Positions 1 through 8,240 of a stretch of 64,000 nucleotides of DNA are shown piece after piece. Every line of letters begins with the position of its first letter. Positions within the stretch are counted from its first letter, which is position 1. The DNA is from Nocardia sp. NBC_01503 (GTDB taxonomy: Bacteria > Actinomycetota > Actinomycetes > Mycobacteriales > Mycobacteriaceae), in contig NZ_CP109596.1 of the NCBI RefSeq assembly GCF_036327755.1, positions 3,472,001 to 3,536,000 of the forward strand, written 5' to 3'. Under the pieces are notes generated by a model, which made no database searches, was not told the origin of the DNA, and worked only from the letters and a program-made list of their open reading frames with translations. A program made the position numbers and the translations under genes.

Positions 1-127
1 GCGCCAAGAGCGCCGACTTCCCCTCCCCGGGCCCGGCGACCACCGCCAGTACCCCACTTCGCCCCCGCCCGGCCTCGGACAGCACCGCCCCGATCCGCTG
101 CTCTTCCCTCATCCGGCCGTACAGCAC
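1..127 (-). CDS. LAL/LuxR-family ATPase regulator, N-terminal fragment (cut by window edge)
   Basis: Reading leftwards from a GTG at 127 gives a protein that begins LYGR and reaches a P-loop (GPGEGKSALL) before the window ends. The order LYGR, a conserved IGAVL helix and the P-loop match the start of the complete LuxR/LAL regulator at 789-3467, so this is a paralogue running in the opposite direction. Only about 42 codons are visible; the ATPase remainder, the helical repeats and the C-terminal HTH would lie outside. A TAGGTT hexamer on the minus strand (134-139) ends 6 nt before the GTG, which fits a leaderless transcript. No Shine-Dalgarno is visible. The family call is firm; ligand and target genes are unknown. 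Confidence 0.72.
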   Translation of the reverse strand, partial: MLYGRMREEQRIGAVLSEAGRGRSGVLAVVAGPGEGKSALLA

Positions 128-215
128 CCCCAAAACCTATCCGCCCCGCCAACCCGCACCCCAGCGAGCCCGCGTCGGGCTGTTCGTAAGAGCCTCACCG
201 CGCCACACGGCCGCC

Positions 216-290
216 TCATATCGACCCCGCGCGAGCCCCGTCCAGCAGCGCCCCGATCCGCGCTGACTCCTCCGACCGGCCGTGGAGCAT
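216..290 (-). pseudogene. 24-codon remnant of a third LAL/LuxR regulator start
   Basis: An ATG at 290 on the minus strand opens a frame starting MLHGRSEES and continuing RIGALLDGAR, then stops at 216-218. This copies the first two dozen residues of the two neighbouring LAL regulators (LYGR, then IGxLL), but ends before the P-loop. It carries the same upstream layout: a TACGTT hexamer on the minus strand (298-303) ends 7 nt before the ATG. It is best read as a degraded duplicate of a regulator gene. A functional short peptide cannot be excluded but nothing supports it. Confidence 0.5.
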
Positions 291-428
291 GCCTCCCAAC
301 GTAATTCGGATCGGGTCACGCGCATCCGGTGAATGTCTGCTCCCTCACACTCGGAAACCGGCGGCGACCGTGAGATCCTCGACACGCGACGGGCTCGGAA
401 GTCGGAGCGGGACAGCGGGAGAACACCA

Positions 429-674
429 ATGATCGGATGGTTGCGGCGCGAATACGACAGCGGCGAATTCGGGCTGCTGGTGCGGGCCGCCACCGTCCCG
501 GACGAACGGGCCGCCAGCACCGTCCGCCAACTCCTGCACGCCCACGGGGTGCGGGCCACCACCGGTCGCGCGCATCGAACCGGGTACCGGACCGCCGGGA
601 ATCGACTGCACATCCTCGTCTTTCCCGAAGACGCGATGCGCGCATACGACGTGCTCCGCCAGCACACCCGGTAG
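429..674 (+). CDS. Small DUF2007-like protein, 81 aa
   Basis: A short soluble protein with the pattern of small actinobacterial proteins resembling DUF2007: an N-terminal strand (GLLVRAATVPDE), a helix around VRQLLHAHGV, and a C-terminal strand-helix (ILVFPEDAMRAYDVLRQ). I start it at the ATG at 429 because GGGAGA lies about 8 nt upstream; an open frame extends back to 333 but that part is low-complexity and arginine-rich. There are no membrane segments or Cys motifs. It lies between two divergent LAL regulator copies, and nothing links it to them functionally. The role is unknown; the fold call is by resemblance only. Confidence 0.6.
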   Translation: MIGWLRREYDSGEFGLLVRAATVPDERAASTVRQLLHAHGVRATTGRAHRTGYRTAGNRLHILVFPEDAMRAYDVLRQHTR

Positions 675-752
675 CGACGGACCCCGCCATCACATTCGTC
701 CCTCCTGATGGGAGGGGTCGCCGCCGATGGCCGATTTCCGCGCGGAACGAGT

Positions 753-781
753 TTGCCGATTCGTCACGCGGTGCATAGGTT
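753..781 (+). promoter_or_regulatory. Predicted promoter for a leaderless LAL regulator mRNA
   Basis: TTGCCG (753-758) and TAGGTT (776-781) are separated by exactly 17 bp, and the GTG at 789 lies 7 nt after the -10 hexamer, so transcription would begin at or next to the start codon. No Shine-Dalgarno is present. The two paralogous starts to the left have the same -10-to-start geometry. Confidence 0.55.
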
Positions 782-788
782 GTCGCAT

Positions 789-3467
789 GTGCTGTACGGT
801 CGCCTCCCCGAAGTGCAGCAGATCGGAACCCTGCTCCGCGCCGCGCGCCACGGTCGCAGCGGCGCACTGGCCCTCACCGCCGAGGCGGGCGAAGGCAAAT
901 CCGCACTGCTGCGATACGCCGCGGCGCAGGCCGCCGATTGGCGGATACTCCGCTGTTCCGGCGTCGAATCCGAATCCGAATTACCCTTCGCCGGACTGCA
1001 TCTGCTGCTCGGCAGCGCTCTCGACCGCCTCGACACCCTGCCCGAACCGCAGCGCCGGGCACTCGGCGGCGCACTCGGGCTCTGCCCCTCGGACGGGGCC
1101 GACCGCTTCCTCATCGGCGTCGCGACCCTGACCCTGCTCGCCGAACTCTCCACCGACGGACCCGTGCTCTGCCTCATCGACGACGCGCACTGGCTGGACC
1201 GGCCCTCGGCCGATGTACTGCGCTTCGCCGCCCGGCGACTCGGCGCGGAGGGCATCGTCATGCTCTTCGCCGGGCGCAAGGGCTTCGAACCCGGCGGTCT
1301 GTCGGAGCTGCGACTCGGACCGCTGGACGCCACCTCCGCCGTCGCCCTGCTCACCGCGTGCAGTCCGAGTCTGAGCCCCGACCAGCGTGACCGGGTACTC
1401 GCCGAAGCCGCCGGAAACCCGCTGGCACTACTGGAATTCCCGAATATGCACCGGGACGTCTCACCCGCCGCACCGCTCCCGCTACCACTGCGGCTACAGG
1501 GCGGATACGAACGCCAGATCGCCGCGCAGACCCCGTGCACACGCACCGCACTGCTCGTCGTCGCCGCCGAGGAGACCGGCGACCTCGGCGTGGTACTGCG
1601 CGCCCTGCAACTGCTCGGGTACACCGCGACCGCCCTCGACGAGGCCGAACTCTCCGGCATGGTGGCCGTCACCGGACAGACCGTGAGCTTCCGGCATCCG
1701 CTGCAACGCTCCGCCGCCTACCACGGCGCCTCCTTCACCCAGCGCCTCGCGGTACACGCCGCCATCGCCGAGGTGCTCGCCGACGACCCCAGCCGCAGCG
1801 CCTGGCATCTGGCCGCCGCCAGCACCGGACCCGACGAAACCGTCGCCGCCGCACTGGAATCCGCCGCCGAACGCGCCCGGGAACGCACCGGGCACGCCTC
1901 CGCCGCCATCGCGCTGGAACGCGCCGCCACCCTCACCCCCGATCCGGACGCCCGCGCCCGGCGACTGGTCCTCGCCGTCGAGACCGCCGCGCAGGCCGGT
2001 CATACCGAACGCGCGCGCCGCCTCGCCGACACCGCCGAACGCCTACCGCTCGGGCCCGTCGAACGCGCGCGCATCGGCGGCACCCGCGGACTGCTCGAGT
2101 TCGAGCACGGATCACTGCGCAAGGCACAGCAACTCATGCTCGACGCCGCCGCGCAGGTCGCCGAGATCGAACCCGAGCGGGCCGCCCTGCTTTTCGTCGA
2201 GGCCGGCCGAATCGCCTGGACCACAGGCAATATCGCCGCCGTGACCGCCGCCAACGACCGGCTCGCCGAACTACCGCGCGATATCGCCGGACCGCTCCAG
2301 GCCGCCCTGCGCGGCGGACTCGCACTGCTCGAGGGCGAACTGGCCGAAGGTATCTCGGTGATTCGCGCCAATGTCTCCTTCAGCCTGAACGTACCGCTCG
2401 AAATGATCTCGGTCCGACTGGCTTTCGCGCTGCAGGCGGCTCTCATCGGCGATATGGCCATCGCGCGTGAGCATCTGACCGAACTCGCCGATATGGCCCG
2501 CGCCCGCGGCATGATCGGCTGGTTCCCCGCCATCGGAAGCACCCTGGCCACAACGGAATTCATTCTCGGGCGGATGCGCGAGGCCGAGCTCATGGCCACC
2601 GCCACCGCCCGCATCGCCGCCGATATCGGACAGCCCTCGCGGGTGGCCGGGGCCGAGGCGGTACTCGCGCTCATCGCCGCGGTCCAGGGCGATGAACCGC
2701 GCTGCCGCGAACTCGCCGAACGCAATCTGCGCAACGCCCCCGGCGACCACAACGCCGTCGATGTCACGCACAGCGAATGGGCGCTCGGCCTACTGGATCT
2801 GGGGACCGGCCGCTACGAACAGGCGCTCGCCCGCCTCGACGCACTACACCGCGCGCCCGCACAGGCGCGCGGACACTGGATCGATCTGCTCTCGGATCTC
2901 ATCGAAGCCGCCGTGCGACTGCGCAAACCCGAACGTGCCGAGGCGGCGATGGCCGAAATCGAAACCTGGGCAGCGGCCTTGGACACGCCGTGGGCCGAGG
3001 GCATCGTGCTCAGCTGCCAGGGCATGCTGCGCGGCGACGGTGCACTATTGGCGCGGGCGCTGGAACTGCATCTGATCGCGGACCGCCGCTACGATCACGC
3101 GCGCACCGCACTCGTCTACGGCGAATGGCTGCGTCGTGAGCGCCGGATGAACGAGGCGCGTGTGCACCTGCGCCAGGCGCTGGAGACCTTCGACCGCATC
3201 GGCGCGACGCCCTGGGCCGAACACGCCCGCATCGAATTGCGCGCCGCCGGTGAGGGTTCGGTCCCCGAGCCCGAGGACGATATCGCGGCTCGGCTCACCC
3301 CGCAGGAGCTCCAGGTGGTCCGGCTCGCCGCGGCCGGGGCCACCAACAAGGAGATCGCCGCCCAACTGTTCCTCAGCCCCAAAACCGTTGGGCACCACCT
3401 CTATCGGGCCTTCCCGAAGCTCGGCGTCAGCAACCGGGTCGAGCTGGCCCGCCTCCGCATCGGCTGA
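789..3467 (+). CDS. LAL-type ATPase transcriptional regulator (AAA + LuxR HTH)
   Basis: Large ATP-binding regulator of the LuxR (LAL) family, about 892 aa. The N-terminus holds a P-loop variant (EAGEGKSALL, near residue 35) and a Walker B strand (LCLIDDAHWLD, near residue 140). A long Ala/Arg-rich helical-repeat region follows. The C-terminal 60 residues are a LuxR HTH (LTPQELQVVRLAAAG, ATNKEIAAQLFLSPKTVGHH). These proteins couple inducer and ATP binding to transcription activation; the inducer and targets here are unknown. The GTG at 789 is preferred over upstream in-frame starts because a TTGCCG/TAGGTT promoter ends 7 nt before it and because the two neighbouring copies start at the same residue. 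Its stop codon directly abuts that of pgi (shared TGATCA). Confidence 0.88.
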   Translation: MLYGRLPEVQQIGTLLRAARHGRSGALALTAEAGEGKSALLRYAAAQAADWRILRCSGVESESELPFAGLHLLLGSALDRLDTLPEPQRRALGGALGLCPSDGADRFLIGVATLTLLAELSTDGPVLCLIDDAHWLDRPSADVLRFAARRLGAEGIVMLFAGRKGFEPGGLSELRLGPLDATSAVALLTACSPSLSPDQRDRVLAEAAGNPLALLEFPNMHRDVSPAAPLPLPLRLQGGYERQIAAQTPCTRTALLVVAAEETGDLGVVLRALQLLGYTATALDEAELSGMVAVTGQTVSFRHPLQRSAAYHGASFTQRLAVHAAIAEVLADDPSRSAWHLAAASTGPDETVAAALESAAERARERTGHASAAIALERAATLTPDPDARARRLVLAVETAAQAGHTERARRLADTAERLPLGPVERARIGGTRGLLEFEHGSLRKAQQLMLDAAAQVAEIEPERAALLFVEAGRIAWTTGNIAAVTAANDRLAELPRDIAGPLQAALRGGLALLEGELAEGISVIRANVSFSLNVPLEMISVRLAFALQAALIGDMAIAREHLTELADMARARGMIGWFPAIGSTLATTEFILGRMREAELMATATARIAADIGQPSRVAGAEAVLALIAAVQGDEPRCRELAERNLRNAPGDHNAVDVTHSEWALGLLDLGTGRYEQALARLDALHRAPAQARGHWIDLLSDLIEAAVRLRKPERAEAAMAEIETWAAALDTPWAEGIVLSCQGMLRGDGALLARALELHLIADRRYDHARTALVYGEWLRRERRMNEARVHLRQALETFDRIGATPWAEHARIELRAAGEGSVPEPEDDIAARLTPQELQVVRLAAAGATNKEIAAQLFLSPKTVGHHLYRAFPKLGVSNRVELARLRIG

Positions 3468-5129
3468 TCAGGCGCGGCGCTCCCGGTACCAGCGGATCAG
3501 TTCGTCAGTGGACGAATCGGCCTGGGGTTCAGGATCTTCGGCCGAGGTGAGCAGCGGCTCCAGCGCCAATGCCTGCGCCTTGCCGAGCTCCACCCCCCAC
3601 TGATCGAAACTGTCGATACCCCAGATGGCGCCCTCGACGAACACCTGGTGTTCATAGAGCGCGATCAGCTGTCCGAGCACCGACGGAGTCAGCTGCGGGG
3701 CCAAAATCGCCGTGGAGGGCCGATTGCCCGGCATCACCTTGTGCGGCACCAGCTTCGGATCGGCGCCCTCGGCGGCGATCTCCTCGGCGGTCTTGCCGAA
3801 GGCCAGCACCTTGGTCTGCGCGAACAGATTGCTCATCAGAATGTCGTGCATACTGCCCGACCCGTCGAGGGTCGGCAGATCGTCGGTGGGACGGGCGAAT
3901 CCGATGAAATCGGCGGGTACCAGCCGCGTACCCTGGTGCAGCAGTTGATAGAACGCGTGCTGACCATTGGTTCCCGGCTCACCCCAGAAGATCTCACCCG
4001 TCGAGGTGGTCACCGGCGTGCCGTCCGCCCGCACCGACTTACCGTTCGACTCCATGGTCAACTGCTGCAGATACGCCGGGAACCGCGCCAGATCATTGGA
4101 GTACGGCAGCACCGCCCGCGACTGCGCGCCGAAGAAATTCGAGTACCACACACCCAGCAGACCCAGCAGCACCGGCGCGTTCTGCGCCAGCGGCGCGGTC
4201 CGGAAATGCTCGTCCACCCGGTGCATACCGTCGAGGAACTCGGCGAACCGCTCCCTGCCGATAACCGTCATGACAGACAGGCCGATGGCCGAATCCACCG
4301 AGTATCGGCCGCCGACCCAATCCCAGAAGCCGAACATATTCGCGGTGTCGATACCGAAATCGGCGACCCGCCGCGCATGGGTGGAGACCGCGACGAAATG
4401 TTTGGCCACCGCCTCCTCGCCGAGCGCCGCGACCAGCCAGCGGCGCGCGGCCGTGGCATTGGTGAGCGTCTCCAGTGTGGAGAAGGTCTTGGACGCCACG
4501 ATGAACAGCGTCGTGGCCGGGTCGAGCCCCGCCAGCTTCGAAACCAGGTCCGCCGGATCGACATTCGAGACGAAGCGCGCCGAAATGCCCGCATCGGCGT
4601 AGTGCCGCAGCGCCAGGTACACCATGGCCGGACCCAGATCCGAACCACCGATACCGATATTCACCACCGTGCTGATCCGTTCACCGGTCGCACCGCGCCA
4701 CTCACCCGAACGCACCGCATCGGTGAAATCGCCCATCCGGTCGAGTACTTCGTGCACCTGCGCACCCGCGTCGGCGCCGTCGACCATGACGACCGCACCG
4801 GCCGGAACCCGCAGCGCCACATGCTCGACCGCGCGATCCTCGGAGGTGTTGATGTGCTCACCCGCGAACATGGCGTCCCGATACCGCTGTACGCCAGCGG
4901 TTTCCGCCAATTCGACCAGCAGATCCAAGGTCTCGCGGGTGATGCGATGCTTCGAGTAGTCGATATGCAGGTCGGCGACCTCGACGGTCAACTCACCCCC
5001 GCGCTTCGGATCCTCCGCGAAGAATTCCCGCAGGTGGCGCCCGGCGATGGACGCATGATGGTCGTGCAGTTTCCGCCAGGCCGCCGATGCGGTGATGTCG
5101 CTGCTCACGTTCGCCGAGGTTACAACCAC
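3468..5129 (-). CDS. pgi: Glucose-6-phosphate isomerase
   Basis: Cytosolic enzyme interconverting glucose-6-phosphate and fructose-6-phosphate in glycolysis and gluconeogenesis. The protein (up to 553 aa, the family's usual length) shows the PGI signatures [11 protein letters not shown], the SKTFSTLET phosphate loop, [14 protein letters not shown], the catalytic region [22 protein letters not shown] with [16 protein letters not shown], and the C-terminal [24 protein letters not shown]. It aligns throughout with M. tuberculosis Pgi (Rv0946c). Two GTG starts are possible, 5129 and 5108. The second gives [13 protein letters not shown], closest to the family N-terminus, while an AGGAGAGG sequence lies nearer the first. 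The gene converges on the LAL regulator with no gap. Confidence 0.97.
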   Translation of the reverse strand: MVVTSANVSSDITASAAWRKLHDHHASIAGRHLREFFAEDPKRGGELTVEVADLHIDYSKHRITRETLDLLVELAETAGVQRYRDAMFAGEHINTSEDRAVEHVALRVPAGAVVMVDGADAGAQVHEVLDRMGDFTDAVRSGEWRGATGERISTVVNIGIGGSDLGPAMVYLALRHYADAGISARFVSNVDPADLVSKLAGLDPATTLFIVASKTFSTLETLTNATAARRWLVAALGEEAVAKHFVAVSTHARRVADFGIDTANMFGFWDWVGGRYSVDSAIGLSVMTVIGRERFAEFLDGMHRVDEHFRTAPLAQNAPVLLGLLGVWYSNFFGAQSRAVLPYSNDLARFPAYLQQLTMESNGKSVRADGTPVTTSTGEIFWGEPGTNGQHAFYQLLHQGTRLVPADFIGFARPTDDLPTLDGSGSMHDILMSNLFAQTKVLAFGKTAEEIAAEGADPKLVPHKVMPGNRPSTAILAPQLTPSVLGQLIALYEHQVFVEGAIWGIDSFDQWGVELGKAQALALEPLLTSAEDPEPQADSSTDELIRWYRERRA

Positions 5130-5252
5130 CCTCTCCTACGCGCAGGTAACCCCGGGTAACTCGAACCCGAACCCGCAGATCGAAGCCATCGAGTTCGCGT
5201 TTGTGCGGGTCACTCGAGATGCGTCGTGGGAGGGCCGAGCCGACCGAGGCCA

Positions 5253-5280
5253 CGAACTTCGTGTGAACCCACGAAGTTCG
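5253..5280. repeat. 11-bp perfect inverted repeat at the edge of the repeat block
   Basis: CGAACTTCGTG (5253-5263) and CACGAAGTTCG (5270-5280) are exact reverse complements separated by 6 nt. The right arm overlaps the left end of palindromic element A1, so this hairpin may be part of, or a junction to, the element. Confidence 0.6.
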
Positions 5281-5367
5281 CGGCCCGGCTCGGTTCTGGA
5301 GCGACGGAGCGAGGGAGCGCAGCGACTGAGTGGAGGAGTGAAGAACCGAGCTCACAGGGCCGTGAAC
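5276..5367. repeat. Palindromic element, family A, copy 1
   Basis: About 92 bp with terminal arms GTTCGCGGCCC (5276-5286) and GGGCCGTGAAC (5357-5367), pairing at 10 of 11 positions, and an inner stem GCTCGGTTCT (5288-5297) with AGAACCGAGC (5342-5351), a perfect 10-bp match. The core holds purine-rich GAGCGAGGGAGCGCAGCGA-type sequence. The architecture is shared with copies at 5594-5677, 7379-7471 and inside rpsN (22959-23053). Confidence 0.75.
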
Positions 5368-5592
5368 CCGCCGAAGCGCAGCGTAGGCAGAGGGCACTGA
5401 GTGAAGAACCGAGCTCACAGGGCCGTGAACCCGCCGAAGCGCAGCGTAGGCAGAGGGCACTGAGTGAAGAACCGAGCTCACAGGGCCGTGAACCCGCCGA
5501 AGCGCAGCGTAGGCAGAGGGCACTGAGTGAAGAACCGAGCTCACAGGGCCGCGAACCCGCCGAAGCGCAGCTTCGGCAAATCAAACAGAGCA
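5341..5592. repeat. Four tandem copies of a 63-bp unit
   Basis: AAGAACCGAG recurs at 5341, 5404, 5467 and 5530, exactly 63 bp apart; the first three units are almost identical and the fourth diverges at its end. A fifth isolated occurrence is at 5651. Each unit consists of the right arm of palindromic element A1 plus a tail (CCGCCGAAGCGCAGCGTAGG). The tandem array looks like local expansion of that half. Because 63 is a multiple of three, open frames run through it; I do not regard them as genes. Confidence 0.85.
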
Positions 5593-5593
5593 A

Positions 5594-5677
5594 GTTCGCG
5601 GCCCGGCTCGGTTCTGGAGCGAGGGAGCGCAGCGACTGAGTGGAGGAGTGAAGAACCGAGCTCACAGGGCCGCGAAC
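5594..5677. repeat. Palindromic element, family A, copy 2
   Basis: About 84 bp with perfect 11-bp terminal inverted repeats GTTCGCGGCCC (5594-5604) and GGGCCGCGAAC (5667-5677). The inner stem pairs GCTCGGTTCT with AGAACCGAGC, as in copy 1. The tail that follows contains a further small hairpin, CCGAAGC-GCA-GCTTCGG (5681-5697), and ends just before the gabD promoter region; the same tail also precedes this copy at 5559-5593. Confidence 0.78.
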
Positions 5678-5713
5678 CCGCCGAAGCGCAGCTTCGGCAA
5701 ATCAAACAGAGCC

Positions 5714-5719
5714 TAGGCT
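5714..5719 (+). promoter_or_regulatory. Candidate -10 element for leaderless gabD mRNA
   Basis: TAGGCT ends 7 nt before the ATG at 5727 and no Shine-Dalgarno is visible, the layout of leaderless actinobacterial transcripts. I see no good -35 at 16-18 bp; that position falls in the tail of palindromic element A2. Confidence 0.35.
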
Positions 5720-5726
5720 GATTCGC

Positions 5727-7178
5727 ATGGTGTCAGAACGCGAACTACTCGATTCCATACCTACGCGACTGTGGATCGGCGGACCGGTCGATGCCACCGG
5801 GGGCGGGACCTTCCCGGTGCGCAATCCGGCCACGGGGGAGACCCTCGTCGAAATCGCCGACGCCACTCCACAAGACGCGGTGCGCGCCCTCGACGCGGCC
5901 GTCGCCGTCCAGGCCGAATGGGCCGCCACCCCCGCCCGCGAGCGCGGTGAGATCCTGCGCGCGGTCTTCGAGGCCATTACCGCCCGGTCCGAGGAGTTCG
6001 CCCTCCTCATGACCCTGGAGATGGGCAAGGCGCTGCCCGAGAGCCGCAATGAGGTCCGCTACGGCGCGGAGTTCTTCCGCTGGTTCAGCGAGGAGGCCAC
6101 CCGCATCCACGGCCGGTATCAGGCCGCCCCCGCCGGGACCGGGCGCATCCTCGTGACCAAACAACCGGTCGGGCCCTGTCTGGCCATCACCCCGTGGAAC
6201 TTCCCGCTCGCCATGGGCACCCGCAAGATCGGGCCCGCTCTCGCCGCCGGCTGCACCATGATCGTCAAGCCCGCGAGCGAGACCCCGCTCACCATGCTGC
6301 TGCTGGCGCAGCTCTGCCGCGATGCCGGACTGCCCGACGGCGTGCTGTCGGTGATCACGACATCGCATTCCGGCGCCGTCACCGCCCCGCTGCTGAACGA
6401 TCCGCGGCTGCGCAAGCTCACCTTCACCGGATCCACTCCGGTCGGTAAGAAGCTCGTGGAGAGCTCCGCGCACGGGTTGTTGCGCACCTCCATGGAGCTC
6501 GGCGGCAATGCGCCCTTCGTGGTCTTCGACGATGCCGATATCGATGCGGCCGTCCAGGGCGCGGTACTGGCCAAGCTCCGCAACGGCGGCGAGGCGTGCA
6601 CGGCCGCCAATCGCTTCCACGTCCAGAACTCGGTGCGCGCGGAGTTCACCCGGAAACTGGTCGCCGCCATGGCCGAATACAAGCTCGGCCCGGGTACCGA
6701 TCCACAGACCACGCTCGGTCCGCTGATCAACGAAGACCAGTTGGACACCGTCACCGAGCTGGTCGAGGACGCCGTATCCGCCGGTGCGCGAGTCGAATTG
6801 GGCGGTAAGGCTCCCGGCGGACCGGGCTGGTTCTACCCGGCTACCGTGCTCACCGATCTCCCGCCGCAGGCCCGCATCCTGCGCGAAGAGGTCTTCGGAC
6901 CGGTCGCCCCCGTTGTCGGCTTCGATACCGAGGAGCAGGGGCTCGCCGCCGCCAACGACACCGAATTCGGGCTGGTCGCATACGTTTACACGCAGAGCCT
7001 GGACCGCGCGCTGCGCATTGCCGAGGGCCTGGAGACCGGCATGGTCGGGGTCAATCGCGGTGTCATCTCCGATCCGGCCGCACCCTTCGGCGGGGTGAAG
7101 GAGTCCGGCTTCGGTCGCGAGGGCGGCTTCGAGGGCATCGAGGAGTACCTCAACACCAAGTACATCGCCCTGCCCTGA
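5727..7178 (+). CDS. gabD: NAD(P)-dependent succinate-semialdehyde/aldehyde dehydrogenase
   Basis: Aldehyde dehydrogenase superfamily protein, 483 aa, full length. It carries the cofactor-fold signature PWNFPLAMGTRKIGPALAAG, KPASETPLT, the FTGSTPVGKKL glycine motif, the general base Glu in MELGGNAPFV, the nucleophile Cys in NGGEACTAANRF, and the C-terminal EEVFGPVAPV and PFGGVKESGFGREGG motifs. The closest named group is succinate-semialdehyde dehydrogenase (GabD), which would feed GABA-shunt carbon into succinate; other short-chain aldehydes are possible substrates. The cofactor is not predicted with confidence. Immediately upstream lies a 500-bp block of palindromic and tandem repeats. A perfect hairpin follows the gene. 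Confidence 0.9.
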   Translation: MVSERELLDSIPTRLWIGGPVDATGGGTFPVRNPATGETLVEIADATPQDAVRALDAAVAVQAEWAATPARERGEILRAVFEAITARSEEFALLMTLEMGKALPESRNEVRYGAEFFRWFSEEATRIHGRYQAAPAGTGRILVTKQPVGPCLAITPWNFPLAMGTRKIGPALAAGCTMIVKPASETPLTMLLLAQLCRDAGLPDGVLSVITTSHSGAVTAPLLNDPRLRKLTFTGSTPVGKKLVESSAHGLLRTSMELGGNAPFVVFDDADIDAAVQGAVLAKLRNGGEACTAANRFHVQNSVRAEFTRKLVAAMAEYKLGPGTDPQTTLGPLINEDQLDTVTELVEDAVSAGARVELGGKAPGGPGWFYPATVLTDLPPQARILREEVFGPVAPVVGFDTEEQGLAAANDTEFGLVAYVYTQSLDRALRIAEGLETGMVGVNRGVISDPAAPFGGVKESGFGREGGFEGIEEYLNTKYIALP

Positions 7179-7212
7179 TCCCGACCGTCCGGATTCCTCC
7201 GCAAATGAAGAA

Positions 7213-7240
7213 CCGCCCCGGGGTAAGACACCCGGGGCGG
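7213..7240 (+). terminator. Hairpin after gabD
   Basis: CCGCCCCGGG (7213-7222) and CCCGGGGCGG (7231-7240) form a perfect 10-bp stem with an 8-nt loop, 35 nt after the gabD stop. No U-run follows, as is common in actinobacteria. Confidence 0.65.
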
Positions 7241-7378
7241 CCTCTGGAAAGCGCTACTCGCTCGCACGAGTGTCGCGTGGTCAGCGGTGCCCTGTACGGC
7301 ACACCGCACGTTCTATCGCCCCAACCAGTCCCGCGCGTTAACACCCGGAGACAACCCCGCCAATAACCCCCACCCAAA

Positions 7379-7471
7379 GTCGCGGCCCGCCCCGTTTCTG
7401 GACTGAGTGGAGCGGGGGAGCGAAGCGGAGGAGCGGAGGGAGGGAAGAAACGGGGTCACGAGGGCCGTGAC
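7379..7471. repeat. Palindromic element, family A, copy 3
   Basis: About 93 bp with arms GTCGCGGCCC (7379-7388) and GGGCCGTGAC (7462-7471), and an inner perfect stem CCCCGTTTCT (7390-7399) with AGAAACGGGG (7446-7455). The stem sequence differs from copies 1 and 2 (GCTCGGTTCT) on both sides, so base pairing is kept by compensatory change. It lies between gabD and the chorismate mutase gene. Confidence 0.75.
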
Positions 7472-7579
7472 CCGCCGTAGCGGAGCGGAGGCCGAAAATG
7501 GAGCCCGCGACCCGCCGGAGCGAAGCGGAGGCCGAAAATGGAGCCCGCGACCCGCCGTAGCGGAGCGGAGGCCGAAAAT
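7472..7579. repeat. 40-bp tandem repeat, about three copies
   Basis: After element A3, a 40-bp unit (CCGCCGTAGCGGAGCGGAGG, then CCGAAAATGGAGCCCGCGAC) occurs nearly three times; copies differ by a few bases and the last ends at the stop codon of the chorismate mutase gene (7580-7582). It parallels the 63-bp array beside element A1. Confidence 0.75.
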
Positions 7580-7921
7580 TCAGTGGCCGAGACGACCCCG
7601 GCCCAGGCGCAGCAGCAGCATGGCGAGGGTGTGTCCCTCCTGACCGAGCTCACTGAAACGCTCCAGCACCTTCATCTCGCGCGAGTGCACGAGCTTGGTG
7701 CCGCCGTTCGCCATACGCGTGCGGCCGATAATGCGCGAGACCTCGGTCCGGCGCTTGATCGCCGCCAGGATCTCGGCGTCGAGCTTGTCGATCTCCTTGC
7801 GCAGCTTGTCGATCTCCGCCTCCGAGGGCAGCGCGGTCGCCTCGGCGGCCGCGGTCTCGGCGGGCATGGCGGAGTCCGCTCCGGTGGCAGGCTCGGATTG
7901 CCCCGTCGTCGAGATGCTCAT
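7580..7921 (-). CDS. Chorismate mutase, AroQ-delta type
   Basis: Small intracellular chorismate mutase (113 aa) converting chorismate to prephenate for phenylalanine and tyrosine synthesis. The segment EAEIDKLRKEIDKLDAEILAAIKRRTEVSRIIG gives the first helix with its conserved Arg, followed by RMANGGTKLVHSREMKVLERF. This matches the actinobacterial subclass typified by M. tuberculosis Rv0948c, which has low activity alone and is activated by complex formation with DAHP synthase (established for Rv0948c). The first 30 residues are a poorly conserved acidic/Ala-rich extension. Gene position next to pcrA/uvrD1 is the same as in M. tuberculosis. The stop codon abuts a tandem repeat. Confidence 0.9.
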   Translation of the reverse strand: MSISTTGQSEPATGADSAMPAETAAAEATALPSEAEIDKLRKEIDKLDAEILAAIKRRTEVSRIIGRTRMANGGTKLVHSREMKVLERFSELGQEGHTLAMLLLRLGRGRLGH

Positions 7922-8240
7922 ACTTTCAACTCCTCGTGGTCCAGAACGTCGATCGGCAGGCGGCCCCGACCCGTTACCGATCGGTTCTTCACCAAGAATC
8001 AGACCTCTTGCGTTCTACATTGTCCCCCGCTGGACCCGCTCAGGTGCATTCACTAGCCAAAGCGCCGGTCATGTGGCCAGTGTGCCATGTGGTGTGAGCA
8101 AACCAAAACGTCTCCGTTTGTGAATCTGCTGAGTTTTCGCGCCGCCGAGGTTCACCTCGGGTTCGCCGGACCGGCACTTATCGGACACCTTCGCCGCCGG
8201 ATGCGCACCTGTCGGTGCCCGCCGGTAGCGTGGATGGGCG
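7922..8240. other. Intergenic region between divergent chorismate mutase and pcrA genes
   Basis: A 319-bp gap that must hold both promoters. I see no convincing -35/-10 pair, palindrome or repeat in it. Confidence 0.4.

Noticed and set aside
3648..5159. Long plus-strand frame antisense to pgi
   Set aside because: Shadow of the pgi codons; Arg/His-rich with no recognisable domain, typical of antisense frames in GC-rich genes.
5341..5592. Possible CRISPR array
   Set aside because: Units are directly adjacent 63-bp repeats without unique spacers, and no cas genes are nearby.
5226..5721. Open frames of repeated EEPSSQGREPAEAQRRQ units across the 63-bp array
   Set aside because: They exist because 63 is a multiple of three. 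No start signal is present, the sequence is shared with non-coding palindromes, and several frames are open at once.
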